DNA of 64,000 bases from Streptomyces sp. NBC_00582 (GTDB taxonomy: Bacteria > Actinomycetota > Actinomycetes > Streptomycetales > Streptomycetaceae): the NCBI RefSeq assembly GCF_036345155.1, contig NZ_CP107772.1:7006001-7070000 (forward strand). Reading direction: 5' to 3'. The notes under the pieces are model-generated. The model saw only the letters and a program-made list of their open reading frames with translations. It searched no databases and was not told where the DNA came from. The position numbers and the translations under genes were made by a program. This document shows, one piece after another, positions 7,671 through 16,569 of this stretch (position 1 is the stretch's first letter; every line of letters begins with the position of its first letter).

Positions 7671-8270
7671 GTGACCGAGGGACGTACACAGAGCAGCGCG
7701 GGGTGGTCGTCGGCCCTCGCCGCGGCAGCCGGCACCGGGAGTCTGGCGCTCGTCGCCGTGGCGAGCTGGAGCGGTCTCCTGCTGGTCGTACGGGGGCGGG
7801 TGGTCCCCGGCTGGGGCGTGAGCGCGACTCTCCTCGTCGTGGCGCTCCTTCTGTGCCGGGCCCTCACCCGGGCGGGCACCGCGGGACTCCCGCGCAAGTG
7901 GGCCAAGGGGACCCGCCTGGGCAAGCGCCTGCTGATCGGCGCGGCGGTGCTCGGCATCGTCGGGGGAGCGCTGAGCGACCTGCTCTGGAGCGCCCGCTAC
8001 CAGGTGCTGCACCCTGCGGGGCCGGGCGGCTGTACGGCCGTGGTGCGGGAGACGTCCTTCCTCATGGCCGGCGCCGGCGAGGCCTACGCGGTGGGCCGCA
8101 CCGGCCTGGCCCTCGGCAGCGCGGGCTCCTGGACGACCGACGACGGCCACCGCCCCGTCGCCGCGGGCGACTACGAACTGATCTGGGACCGCACCGCCGG
8201 CGTCCTCCGCGTCGACGGCACGGCAACCGACCCGATCCTCGACGGCGGAGCGACCGCCATCGCCTGCTGA
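7671..8270 (+). CDS. Membrane protein of unknown function
   Basis: 199 residues from GTG 7671. Hydrophobic segments at about 16-40 and 48-63 and a third near 89-103 suggest a three-helix membrane protein. An extracytoplasmic C-terminal domain of about 95 residues follows (GPGGCTAVVRETSFLMAGAG ... YELIWDRTAGVLRVDG), with two cysteines that could pair. I do not recognise a family. It follows the sortase substrate by 83 bp in the same direction, so it may be co-expressed with it, but nothing in the sequence ties them functionally. Confidence 0.7.
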   Translation: MTEGRTQSSAGWSSALAAAAGTGSLALVAVASWSGLLLVVRGRVVPGWGVSATLLVVALLLCRALTRAGTAGLPRKWAKGTRLGKRLLIGAAVLGIVGGALSDLLWSARYQVLHPAGPGGCTAVVRETSFLMAGAGEAYAVGRTGLALGSAGSWTTDDGHRPVAAGDYELIWDRTAGVLRVDGTATDPILDGGATAIAC

Positions 8271-8415
8271 CAGCCCCGCGGATCAGGGACGCCAGTCCGG
8301 AAAACGTGGGCCGCTGCGACCGCCCGAGCCGCGTGTCCCCCGGCCGCCCACCGCCGTCAACCACGAACCCCCAGCTCAGAGGGGTCCGGACGAACGGGTT
8401 TCCCCCGAGGGGTAG

Positions 8416-8471
8416 CCGTCCGGCAAGATGGGGTGTATCTGCCCACTGCCAGATTTCAAGCTGCCGGACGG
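8416..8471 (+). promoter_or_regulatory. Inverted repeat in the ettA leader, covering the ribosome-binding region
   Basis: CCGTCCGGCA (8416-8425) and TGCCGGACGG (8462-8471) are perfectly complementary 10-mers, extendable by a G-T and an A-T pair. The right arm ends 6 bp before the TTG start of ettA and contains GGACGG, the only purine-rich stretch that could serve as its RBS. In RNA the arms could form a hairpin with a 36-nt loop that hides the RBS. As DNA it could be an operator. Role inferred. Confidence 0.4.
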
Positions 8472-8477
8472 TTTCTC

Positions 8478-10142
<1,665 letters not shown>

Positions 10143-10145
10143 TCG

Positions 10146-10559
10146 ATGGCGCGCCACATCTATCACTGCCCCCTGCGCTGGTCTGACATGGACGCGTACG
10201 GCCACGTCAACAACACGGTGTTCCTCCGCTATCTGGAGGAAGCCCGTATCGACTTCCTGACCCGCCCTGAGAAGAACTTCAAGCAGGGGTCCGTGGTGGC
10301 GCGCCACGAGATCGACTACAAGCGGCAGCTCGTCCACCGGCCCACACCGGTGACCGTCGAACTGTGGATCACCGAGGTCCGGGCCGCCTCCTTCACCATC
10401 ACCTACGAGGTGAAGGACGGCGACCTCCTCTACGTGAGGGCGGCCACGGTCGTCGTACCGTTCGACTTCGAGGCGCAGCGGCCACGGCGGCTGACCGCCG
10501 AGGAGCGGGAGTTCCTCGCCGAGTACCGCGACGACGCCGAGGAGGCCGTCGCCGCATGA
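10146..10559 (+). CDS. Acyl-CoA thioesterase, hot-dog fold (YbgC/FadM type)
   Basis: 137 residues from ATG 10146, 3 bp after ettA. It has the 4-HBT hot-dog signature: LRWSDMDAYGHVNNTVFLRYLEEAR, with the catalytic Asp followed by HVNN, and a central helix with Glu. It should hydrolyse acyl-CoA thioesters in the cytoplasm; chain length cannot be inferred. Its stop overlaps the start of the next gene (ATGA), so the pair is translationally coupled and probably belongs to the ettA transcript. Confidence 0.85.
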   Translation: MARHIYHCPLRWSDMDAYGHVNNTVFLRYLEEARIDFLTRPEKNFKQGSVVARHEIDYKRQLVHRPTPVTVELWITEVRAASFTITYEVKDGDLLYVRAATVVVPFDFEAQRPRRLTAEEREFLAEYRDDAEEAVAA

Positions 10560-11236
10560 CGGTGCTCCACCTCGCCGACGAGGGGGAGGCGGCGGACCTC
10601 GCGGCCTTCCTCTCGCGGCTGCTCCACTACGACCGTGGAGCCGCGGTGCGCCTTCAGGCGGCCGGCACGGCACTCGCCGTGTTCGGCCGGCCGCCCTCCT
10701 TCGAGGTGCTCGCGATCCGTGCCGTACGCCTCGCCAAGCCGTACGAGGACGGGCTCGACGTCACCCTGGACGTCACCGTGTCCGCGGGGGAGCTGCTGGA
10801 GACGGTGGAGGAGACCGCGGCCACGGCCGCCGTACCGCCCGCCGTCACCGGGCCGCCGTGGGCGGGTGTCCTGCCGCCGCGCGGCGGATGGCGGACCGAG
10901 ACGGGCCTGCCGGCGCCGGACGCGCTGCGCGCGCTGGTCGGCGCGGCCGTCGCCGAGTTCCGGGGCCGTACCGGGGAACTCGCCCCCGAGGACCGTACCC
11001 GCGCCGAACTCGACCGCATCGGACGGGAGATCTGGTCCCGGACGGTCGGCGACACCGGACTTCCGGTACGGGCTGTGCACGCGGCCCAGTCGCTGGGGTT
11101 CCTGCGGCCCTCGGCCGGGGCCCGGGACCTGGCGCTGCTCTCGTTCGGAGCCTGGCTGCGCCTGCGCACGCCGTACGGCTCGATCGCGGTACGGCGTGCG
11201 GGTTCGCTCGGGACCTTGGACGTCAGCGTCCGCTGA
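10556..11236 (+). CDS. Uncharacterised cytoplasmic protein coupled to the thioesterase
   Basis: 226 residues from ATG 10556, overlapping the previous stop by 4 bp. No signal peptide or membrane segment. The first 90 residues (LHLADEGEAADLAAFLSRLL ... RAVRLAKPYEDGLDVTLDVTVSAGELLE) look like an alpha/beta fold. The C-terminal half is helical and contains IWSRTVGDTGLPVRAVHAAQ and a final GSIAVRR hairpin. I do not recognise a family. Coupling to the thioesterase and ettA suggests conserved co-expression, not a defined function. Confidence 0.75.
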   Translation: MTVLHLADEGEAADLAAFLSRLLHYDRGAAVRLQAAGTALAVFGRPPSFEVLAIRAVRLAKPYEDGLDVTLDVTVSAGELLETVEETAATAAVPPAVTGPPWAGVLPPRGGWRTETGLPAPDALRALVGAAVAEFRGRTGELAPEDRTRAELDRIGREIWSRTVGDTGLPVRAVHAAQSLGFLRPSAGARDLALLSFGAWLRLRTPYGSIAVRRAGSLGTLDVSVR

Positions 11237-11287
11237 CGGCCGGCGCCACGATCATCGGGGGCCGCAGCTCCTCTCAGGGGCCGCGGC

Positions 11288-11473
11288 TCACACCAGGGGC
11301 CACAGCGCGGCCGTCATACCGAAGCCGATGAAGCCCATCAGGGTCGTCAGGACCGTCCAGGTGCGCAGTCCGGAGGCCACGTCCAGCCCGGACAGCCGGG
11401 TGAACATCCAGTAGCCGGCGTCGTTGATGTGCGAGACGGCGAGACCGCCCGCGCCCGCCACCAGGATCACCAT
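11288..11473 (-). pseudogene. C-terminal remnant of a GntP-family gluconate permease
   Basis: 61 codons resemble only the last two segments of GntP-type gluconate:H+ symporters: GAGGLAVSHINDAGYWM, then LRTWTVLTTLMGFIGFG. Intact family members have about 440-460 residues, so more than 85% of the gene is missing. The open frame begins with ATG 11473 only 3 bp after the stop of the globin gene on the same strand (TGA CGG ATG). A deletion has therefore joined the two sequences, and the fragment could still be translated by re-initiation as a one- or two-helix membrane peptide. Loss of function is very likely. Confidence 0.75.
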
Positions 11474-11476
11474 CCG

Positions 11477-11884
11477 TCAGTCGGCGGCGTTCACCATCGA
11501 CGCCGCGGCGTACGTCAGGTAGTTCCACAGGGTCTGCTCGTGCTCCTCGGAGAGCCCGAGCTCGTCGACCGCGTCCCGCATGTGCTTCAGCCAGGCGTCG
11601 TGCGCCGCCCGGTCGACGACGAAGGGAGCGTGCCGCATGCGCAGACGGGGGTGGCCGCGGTTCTCGCTGTACGTCGTGGGGCCGCCCCAGTACTGCATGA
11701 GGAACAGCGCGAGGCGCTCCTCCGCCGGACCGAGGTCCTCCTCGGGGTACATGGGCTTGAGGAGCGGGTCCCCGGCCACGCCCTGGTAGAAACGGTGGAC
11801 CAGTCGGCGGAAGGTTTCCTCCCCACCGACCTGCTCGTAGAAGGTCTGCTCCTGAAGCGTGCCGCGCCGAATCTCTTTCACCAC
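11477..11884 (-). CDS. glbO: Group II truncated haemoglobin (HbO/GlbO type)
   Basis: 135 residues from GTG 11884 (a second GTG at 11881). Group II 2/2 globin features: FYEQVGGEETFRRLVHRFYQGV (A-B helices), DPLLKPMYPEEDLGPAEERLALFLMQYWGGP, and RHAPF carrying the proximal His. The G-helix Trp is in HDAWLKHM. These haem proteins handle O2, NO or peroxide and may deliver oxygen to the respiratory chain. The gene is divergent from the methyltransferase at 12294, with the minisatellite between them. Confidence 0.93.
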   Translation of the reverse strand: MVKEIRRGTLQEQTFYEQVGGEETFRRLVHRFYQGVAGDPLLKPMYPEEDLGPAEERLALFLMQYWGGPTTYSENRGHPRLRMRHAPFVVDRAAHDAWLKHMRDAVDELGLSEEHEQTLWNYLTYAAASMVNAAD

Positions 11885-11944
11885 CCCATGGTCTCAGACG
11901 GGGGGACCGAGGACGGAAGGCTTAGGACCGGCCGCTTTCCTCCC

Positions 11945-12267
11945 CCTGCCCCCTGCCCCCTGCCGCCTGCCGCCTGCCGCCTGCCGCCTGCCGCCTGCCG
12001 CCTGCCGCCTGCCGCCTGCAGTCTTGCGCTGGCCGCCCTGCCGCCCGCAGTCTTGCGCTGGCCGCCCTGCCGCCCGCAGTCTTGCGCTGGCCGCCCTGCC
12101 GCCCGCAGTCTTGCGCTGGCCGCCCTGCCGCCCGCAGTCTTGCGCTGGCCGCCCTGCCGCCCTGCCGCCCTGCCGCCCTGCCGCCCTGCCGCCCTGCCGC
12201 TCGCGCCGGCCGCCCGGCCGCCCGCAGGCTTGCGCTGGCCGCCCGGCCGCCCGCAGGCTCGCCCCCG
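11945..12267. repeat. GC-rich minisatellite: 7-bp, 29-bp and 8-bp tandem arrays
   Basis: The intergenic space between glbO and the methyltransferase is almost entirely tandem repeat. First come seven or more 7-bp units (CTGCCGC, about 11961-12017). Five 29-bp units begin at 12018, 12047, 12076, 12105 and 12134 (GCAGTCTTGCGCTGGCCGCC plus CTGCCGCCC). An 8-bp array (CTGCCGCC) runs to about 12200. Two diverged 29-bp units (GCAGGCTTG...) begin at 12224 and 12253. Neither 7, 8 nor 29 is a multiple of three, and no gene spans it, so it behaves as a noncoding VNTR-like locus. The array separates both promoters. Confidence 0.9.
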
Positions 12268-12293
12268 GCCGTGTTCCGCCGCACAGTGGAGGC

Positions 12294-13304
12294 ATGGGTG
12301 GGCTCGGCATCGACCACGGTCTTGACGACCTCGCCGCCTCGGCGCGGGCCGCGATGGTGCGCGCCGTCGAGGCCAGCGGGGCCTTCGACGGCGACCCGGG
12401 CTGGCGGGAGGCGTTCGGGGCGGTCCCGCGCCACCTCTTCGTGCCGTACTACTACGTCGGCGGCGTCGGCGGATTCGAACGGCGCTGGGGCGAGAGCCCC
12501 GACCCGCGCACCCGTGAGCGCTGGGTGCGCGGCGCCTACGAGGACACTCCGCTGGCCACCCGGATGCGCGACGGCGAGCTGCTCTCCTCCAGCAGCCAGC
12601 CCTCCCTGATGGCGCTGATGCTGGCCGCGCTGCGGGTCGAGACCGGCGACCGGGTGCTGGAGATCGGGGCCGGCACCGGCTACAACGCGGCGCTGCTGGC
12701 GTACCGGCTCGGCGAGGACCATGTCACCACCGTCGATCTGGACCCGGAGATCACCGAGTCCGCGCGGCGCCACCTCGCCGCCGCCGGGTACCACCCGACC
12801 GTCGTCACCGGGGACGGGGCGCGCGGAGTGCCCGAGCGCGCCCCCTTCGACCGGATCATCGCGACCTGCCGGCTGGCCTCGGTCCCGCGCGCCTGGATCG
12901 CCCAGTGCCGGCCGGGCGCCATCGTCCTGACCCCGCTGGCCACCGGCCTGGTCGCGCTGACCGTACGGGACGCCGGGCAGGCCGAGGGGCACTTCCTGCA
13001 CACCCCCGCCTACTTCGTGCCCCTGCGCGGAGCGAGCCGCCCCGAGCCGGAGCCGGCCGCGCTGGGCGGGGTGCCGCACCGGGCCAGGGAGAGCGACCTG
13101 TTCCGCTTCCTGCTGTCGCTCACCCGGGGCAGCCTCGAGCCCCAGGAGGCGTACGCCCTGTGGGAGCGCGAGGGAATGCCGGACCGACAGCGCTACGGCG
13201 TCACGGTCGGCGCCCGGCACGCCTGGGCGTGGCTGGACGAACCGGAGGGGCCGTACGCCTGGCCCCTGCCGGGATCGTCGGGGGCACGGCTCGTCGAACC
13301 GTAG
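12294..13304 (+). CDS. SAM-dependent methyltransferase, protein-L-isoaspartate O-methyltransferase-like
   Basis: 336 residues from ATG 12294 (RBS GGAGG at 12287). The N-terminal AFGAVPRHLFVP and SSSSQPSLMALML segments match PCMT-type enzymes. The SAM site VLEIGAGTGYNAALLA (motif I), TVDLDPEI (acidic end of beta2) and GDGARG follow. A C-terminal extension of about 110 residues beyond the usual PCMT length could be a separate substrate-binding part. It may repair isoaspartyl proteins or modify a peptide. No lanthipeptide precursor is nearby, so repair or an unknown substrate is the safer reading. Its RBS directly follows the minisatellite. Confidence 0.8.
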   Translation: MGGLGIDHGLDDLAASARAAMVRAVEASGAFDGDPGWREAFGAVPRHLFVPYYYVGGVGGFERRWGESPDPRTRERWVRGAYEDTPLATRMRDGELLSSSSQPSLMALMLAALRVETGDRVLEIGAGTGYNAALLAYRLGEDHVTTVDLDPEITESARRHLAAAGYHPTVVTGDGARGVPERAPFDRIIATCRLASVPRAWIAQCRPGAIVLTPLATGLVALTVRDAGQAEGHFLHTPAYFVPLRGASRPEPEPAALGGVPHRARESDLFRFLLSLTRGSLEPQEAYALWEREGMPDRQRYGVTVGARHAWAWLDEPEGPYAWPLPGSSGARLVEP

Positions 13305-13325
13305 CCCCCGGACCCGGTCCGTCTC

Positions 13326-15086
13326 TCAGCCCCGGCGGATGGTGATCGTCGTCCAGGCGCCCACGTGCACCCGGTCGCCGTCCTGGAGCGGCACCGGCAC
13401 GAACGGCTGGATGGGCTCCTCGCCGTTGTTGACCGTCGTACCGTTCGTCGAGTTCTGGTCGACGACCGCCCAGGTGCCGTCCGGCTGCTGGACCAGGACC
13501 GCGTGCTGGTGCGAGACGCCCGGGTCCTCCGGCGGCACCGACAGGTCTATGTCGGGGGTCTCGCCGGTGGAGTGCCGGCGGCGGCCGATGGTGACCTGGT
13601 TGCCGGTGAGCGTGCGCTGCTGCTCGGGCGAGTACGCGGGCAGGTTGAGCCCCGCGGCCTCCGGGCCCGAGCGCTGCATCATCGCCATGAAGTACGCGCG
13701 GTCCGGAGCGATGGTCGCCGTCCAGGTCGCCGGCTGCTGTGGGAACGCCGGGCCGGGCGGGGGCGGTGCCTGGGTGGAACCGGGCTGCGGGTAGCCGTAG
13801 CCGCCGCCCTGGCCGCCGGGGCCCTGGCCCTGACCGGAGTGGGACGGCGGGGAGATCACCCAGTCGTCGTCGGCGCCGCCGAAGGCCGGGCCGCCGGGCT
13901 GCGGCCGGCCGGTCTCCTGCGGGTAGCCGGGCGGGGGCGCCTGACGACCGGGGCCGGGCGGCTGGAAGGCCTGCGGCACGCCCGGCCCACCGGGCCCGCC
14001 GGGACCACCCGGACCGGGCGGCGGCGGGACGGGACGCGAGGGGTCGGCACCGAAACCCGAGGGGCCGCCGGGCCCACCGGGACCAGCGGGATCACGGCGG
14101 AAGGGGTCGGAGGGCGCACCCGCGGGATCACGGCGGAAGGGGTCGGAGGGCGCAGCCGAGGGCTCGCGGCCGAAGGGGTCGGGGCCACCCGTCGTACGCC
14201 CGGGCTCCCGCCCGAACGCCCCGGGGCCACCGGCCGCCGTACCGCCGCCCTCACGCCCGAACGCGCCGCCGGGCTCGCGCCCGAACGCGTCGGGGCCACC
14301 GGCCGTGCGCCCCGGCTCGCGCCCGAACGCGTCGGGACCACCGGCCGTGCGCCCCGGCTCGCGCCCGAAGGCGTCCGGACCACCGGCCGTGCGCCCCGGC
14401 TCACGCCCGAAGGGGTCGGGGCCACCCGCCGTGCGCCCAGGCGGCCCGAAGGCGCCGGGGCCGCCCGGCTCGCTCCCGTATCCGCCGGGTCCGCCGGGTC
14501 CGCCGGCCGGCGGGCCTCCGGGCTCGCGACCGAAGGCCCCGGGCCCACCCGGACCCGACGGCTCCCGTCCGAACGCGCCCGGGCCGCCGGCCGCACCGCC
14601 CGGACCCGAAGGCCGGGACGGGTCGCCGCCGAAGGGCGGGATCGGCTCGGCGGGCCGGTTCACCTGCGACGGCCTGGAGCTCTGGTAGTCGAAGGAGTCG
14701 CTGCCGCCGAAGGACGGCGGCGGCCCCTGGAAACGCCCACCGGGACCACCGGGGCCGCCAGGGCCACCGGGCGCCGGCGGGCGCGGGGCGGCCGGGGTGT
14801 ACGAGGTCGCCGTGTTGGTGAGGAAGTTCCACCGGCACTCCTCGCAGAACGGCGCACCGCCCTCACGGGGCGTACGGCACTGCGGGCAGAGCTCCGGCTC
14901 GTGGTTCGGCACGGACGACGGATGCCGCCCCCCGCCGGGCTGGGTGCCCTGCGGGGGCGGGAAGCCGTAGCCGCCCGCGGTGGGCGGGGGCGGCGGGGGC
15001 GGAGGCACGGCACCGGCCATGCGGTGACCGCAGACCTCGCACCAGTCGTCGGAACCCGACTGGTGTCCGTTCGGGCAGGTCGGCAT
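13326..15086 (-). CDS. FHA-domain protein with zinc ribbons and a repetitive Gly/Pro linker
   Basis: 586 residues from ATG 15086 (RBS GAAGGAG). Cys4, Cys16 and Cys19 form a first zinc ribbon, and CPQC...CEEC near residues 68-84 a second. About 380 residues of Gly/Pro-rich low-complexity sequence follow, including 14-residue tandem repeats. The C-terminal FHA domain starts near 498 with GRR, SHQH and TNGTTVN at the phosphothreonine-binding loops. It is the last gene of the seven-gene block with pknG and is the natural phospho-partner of that kinase, by analogy with GarA/OdhI. Unlike GarA it shows no N-terminal ETTS-type phosphosite. Co-localisation is seen; phosphorylation is inferred. Confidence 0.85.
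   Translation of the reverse strand: MPTCPNGHQSGSDDWCEVCGHRMAGAVPPPPPPPPTAGGYGFPPPQGTQPGGGRHPSSVPNHEPELCPQCRTPREGGAPFCEECRWNFLTNTATSYTPAAPRPPAPGGPGGPGGPGGRFQGPPPSFGGSDSFDYQSSRPSQVNRPAEPIPPFGGDPSRPSGPGGAAGGPGAFGREPSGPGGPGAFGREPGGPPAGGPGGPGGYGSEPGGPGAFGPPGRTAGGPDPFGREPGRTAGGPDAFGREPGRTAGGPDAFGREPGRTAGGPDAFGREPGGAFGREGGGTAAGGPGAFGREPGRTTGGPDPFGREPSAAPSDPFRRDPAGAPSDPFRRDPAGPGGPGGPSGFGADPSRPVPPPPGPGGPGGPGGPGVPQAFQPPGPGRQAPPPGYPQETGRPQPGGPAFGGADDDWVISPPSHSGQGQGPGGQGGGYGYPQPGSTQAPPPPGPAFPQQPATWTATIAPDRAYFMAMMQRSGPEAAGLNLPAYSPEQQRTLTGNQVTIGRRRHSTGETPDIDLSVPPEDPGVSHQHAVLVQQPDGTWAVVDQNSTNGTTVNNGEEPIQPFVPVPLQDGDRVHVGAWTTITIRRG
14273..14440 (-). repeat. 42-bp tandem repeat in the FHA gene linker
   Basis: Four successive 42-bp units encode the 14-mer GRTAGGPDAFGREP with almost no change (residues about 215-271). 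Diverged copies (GPGAFGREPG, APSDPFRRDP) lie on both sides. Copy number should vary between strains and would change only the length of a disordered spacer, since the unit keeps frame. Confidence 0.8.
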
Positions 15087-15134
15087 GTCGGCGCGTCCCC
15101 CTCTCTCCTTCGGTGACCTCGTGGTCGTCCGACG

Positions 15135-16484
15135 TCACTGCTTCTTTACACGAACAGTCTTTGTGGACCGGGTCTCGAGAGTCATCTCGTCGGCCTCCGC
15201 GACCTTCGCCTTCAGTCGCACAGTACCTGTCGTGGCGTCGACCACGTCCACCACCTTCGCAAGCAGTTTCGCAGTATCGGCGTTCCCCGAGACGCTCGCG
15301 AGCTGGACGGCACGGCCCAGTTTGGCCGTCGCTCCATCCATATCACCTGATTTGCGCAGGTCCAGCCCCTGCTGGATGACCTGTGCCAGTTCGGCCTGAC
15401 CCGTGTAGTGCGCGACCTGTGGATTGATCGAGGTCGAGGCCGCCATGTCGTCGGTCCACACGGCCCGCACGAGCCCCTGCGCGCCCAGGTTCTGGACCGT
15501 CCCGTCCGCCTGCGGGACGACCAGCGAGACCCGTGCGGCCAGCATCTCCTGGCCCACGTTCGCCGCCGGGACCTCCACGCACACGTGGTAGTCGCGGGAC
15601 TCGTCGCCCCAGGAACCGGTGGGGTAGTCGCCCGCGCGCGGGCCCGCCTCGGTGCGGCGGTCGGTGAGCTGTTCCACCGTCGGCGCGACCTGCTTGACGA
15701 ACTTGATGGTGGTGCCGACCGGGGTCCACAGCCGCAGCGCGACGTCCGCGACCTCCTTGCCCATCGCCGTCTCCATCATCTGCGTGAAGTCGGCGGCCAG
15801 ACCCGTCGGGTCGGCGACGATGTCGGCGGTGCCGAGCAGGGCGGAGGCGATCCCTGTGACTTCTTTCACTTCCCAGTCGGTGCCCACACCGCGGGCGTCA
15901 CAGGTGAACCGGCCCGCGCAGTCGTCGAGCGCGGCCTTGAGGTCCTGCGGCGACTCGTGCTCGTTGCGGCCGTCGGTGAGCAGGATGCCGTGCCGGATGC
16001 CGACCTCGGCCGAGGACAGCAGCCGGTCGGCCAGCCGCAGCCAGGTGCCGATCGCGGTGCCGCCGCCCGCGCTGAGCCGGCGCAGCGCCTGCTTGGCCTG
16101 CTCGCGGGTGGTGGCGTCGGCCACCGCGAGCCGGCCCCCGCCCGGATACACCTCCTTGGCCACATGGGTGCCGCCGATCACCGCGAAGTGCACGCCGTCG
16201 CGCAGGGTGTCCACGGCGGCGGCGGTGGCGTCGCGCGCGTTGCGCATCTTGGCCGGCGGGTAGTCCATCGAGCCGGAGCAGTCCACCATGATCGCCACGG
16301 CGGCGGACGGGCCCCGGCCCGGCCCGTACAGATGCGGCGCGGACACCGCGGTGCCGATGGTCCCGCCGCCGGTCGCGGTCACCGTGACGATCGCGTTGAC
16401 CTCACGGCCGCCTTCCGGCAGGTACTCGTTCTGGTAGACGTCCACCGAGAACTGCGGCACGTTCGACTTCGAGAAATTGGCCAT
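15135..16484 (-). CDS. Von Willebrand factor A-domain protein
   Basis: 449 residues from ATG 16484 (RBS GAGGGGG). No signal peptide. An N-terminal beta region (FSVDVYQNEYLPEGGREVNAI is the first strand pair) precedes a complete VWA domain with the MIDAS residues Asp68, Ser70 and Ser72 in VDCSGSMD, a later GGGTAIG threonine and the LTDGRNEHE aspartate. Divalent metal and protein-ligand binding are therefore expected. The C-terminal part has beta segments and a helical region (LAQVIQQGLDLRKSGDMDGATAKLGRAVQL) resembling a TPR pair. It sits between the PP2C and FHA genes, suggesting an adaptor in the same phosphorelay. Function unknown. Confidence 0.85.
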   Translation of the reverse strand: MANFSKSNVPQFSVDVYQNEYLPEGGREVNAIVTVTATGGGTIGTAVSAPHLYGPGRGPSAAVAIMVDCSGSMDYPPAKMRNARDATAAAVDTLRDGVHFAVIGGTHVAKEVYPGGGRLAVADATTREQAKQALRRLSAGGGTAIGTWLRLADRLLSSAEVGIRHGILLTDGRNEHESPQDLKAALDDCAGRFTCDARGVGTDWEVKEVTGIASALLGTADIVADPTGLAADFTQMMETAMGKEVADVALRLWTPVGTTIKFVKQVAPTVEQLTDRRTEAGPRAGDYPTGSWGDESRDYHVCVEVPAANVGQEMLAARVSLVVPQADGTVQNLGAQGLVRAVWTDDMAASTSINPQVAHYTGQAELAQVIQQGLDLRKSGDMDGATAKLGRAVQLASVSGNADTAKLLAKVVDVVDATTGTVRLKAKVAEADEMTLETRSTKTVRVKKQ

Positions 16485-16569
16485 GCCTGATCGAATCCCC
16501 CTCGCAAGGTGCGGACCGGTCCCCTCCGGTCCGTGGGCGTGTCAGCCGTGGATATCCCCGTTTGCGCCC

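Noticed and set aside
11945..12267. Possible CRISPR array
   Set aside because: Units are contiguous without unique spacers, G+C is extreme, and no cas genes are present. It is a minisatellite.
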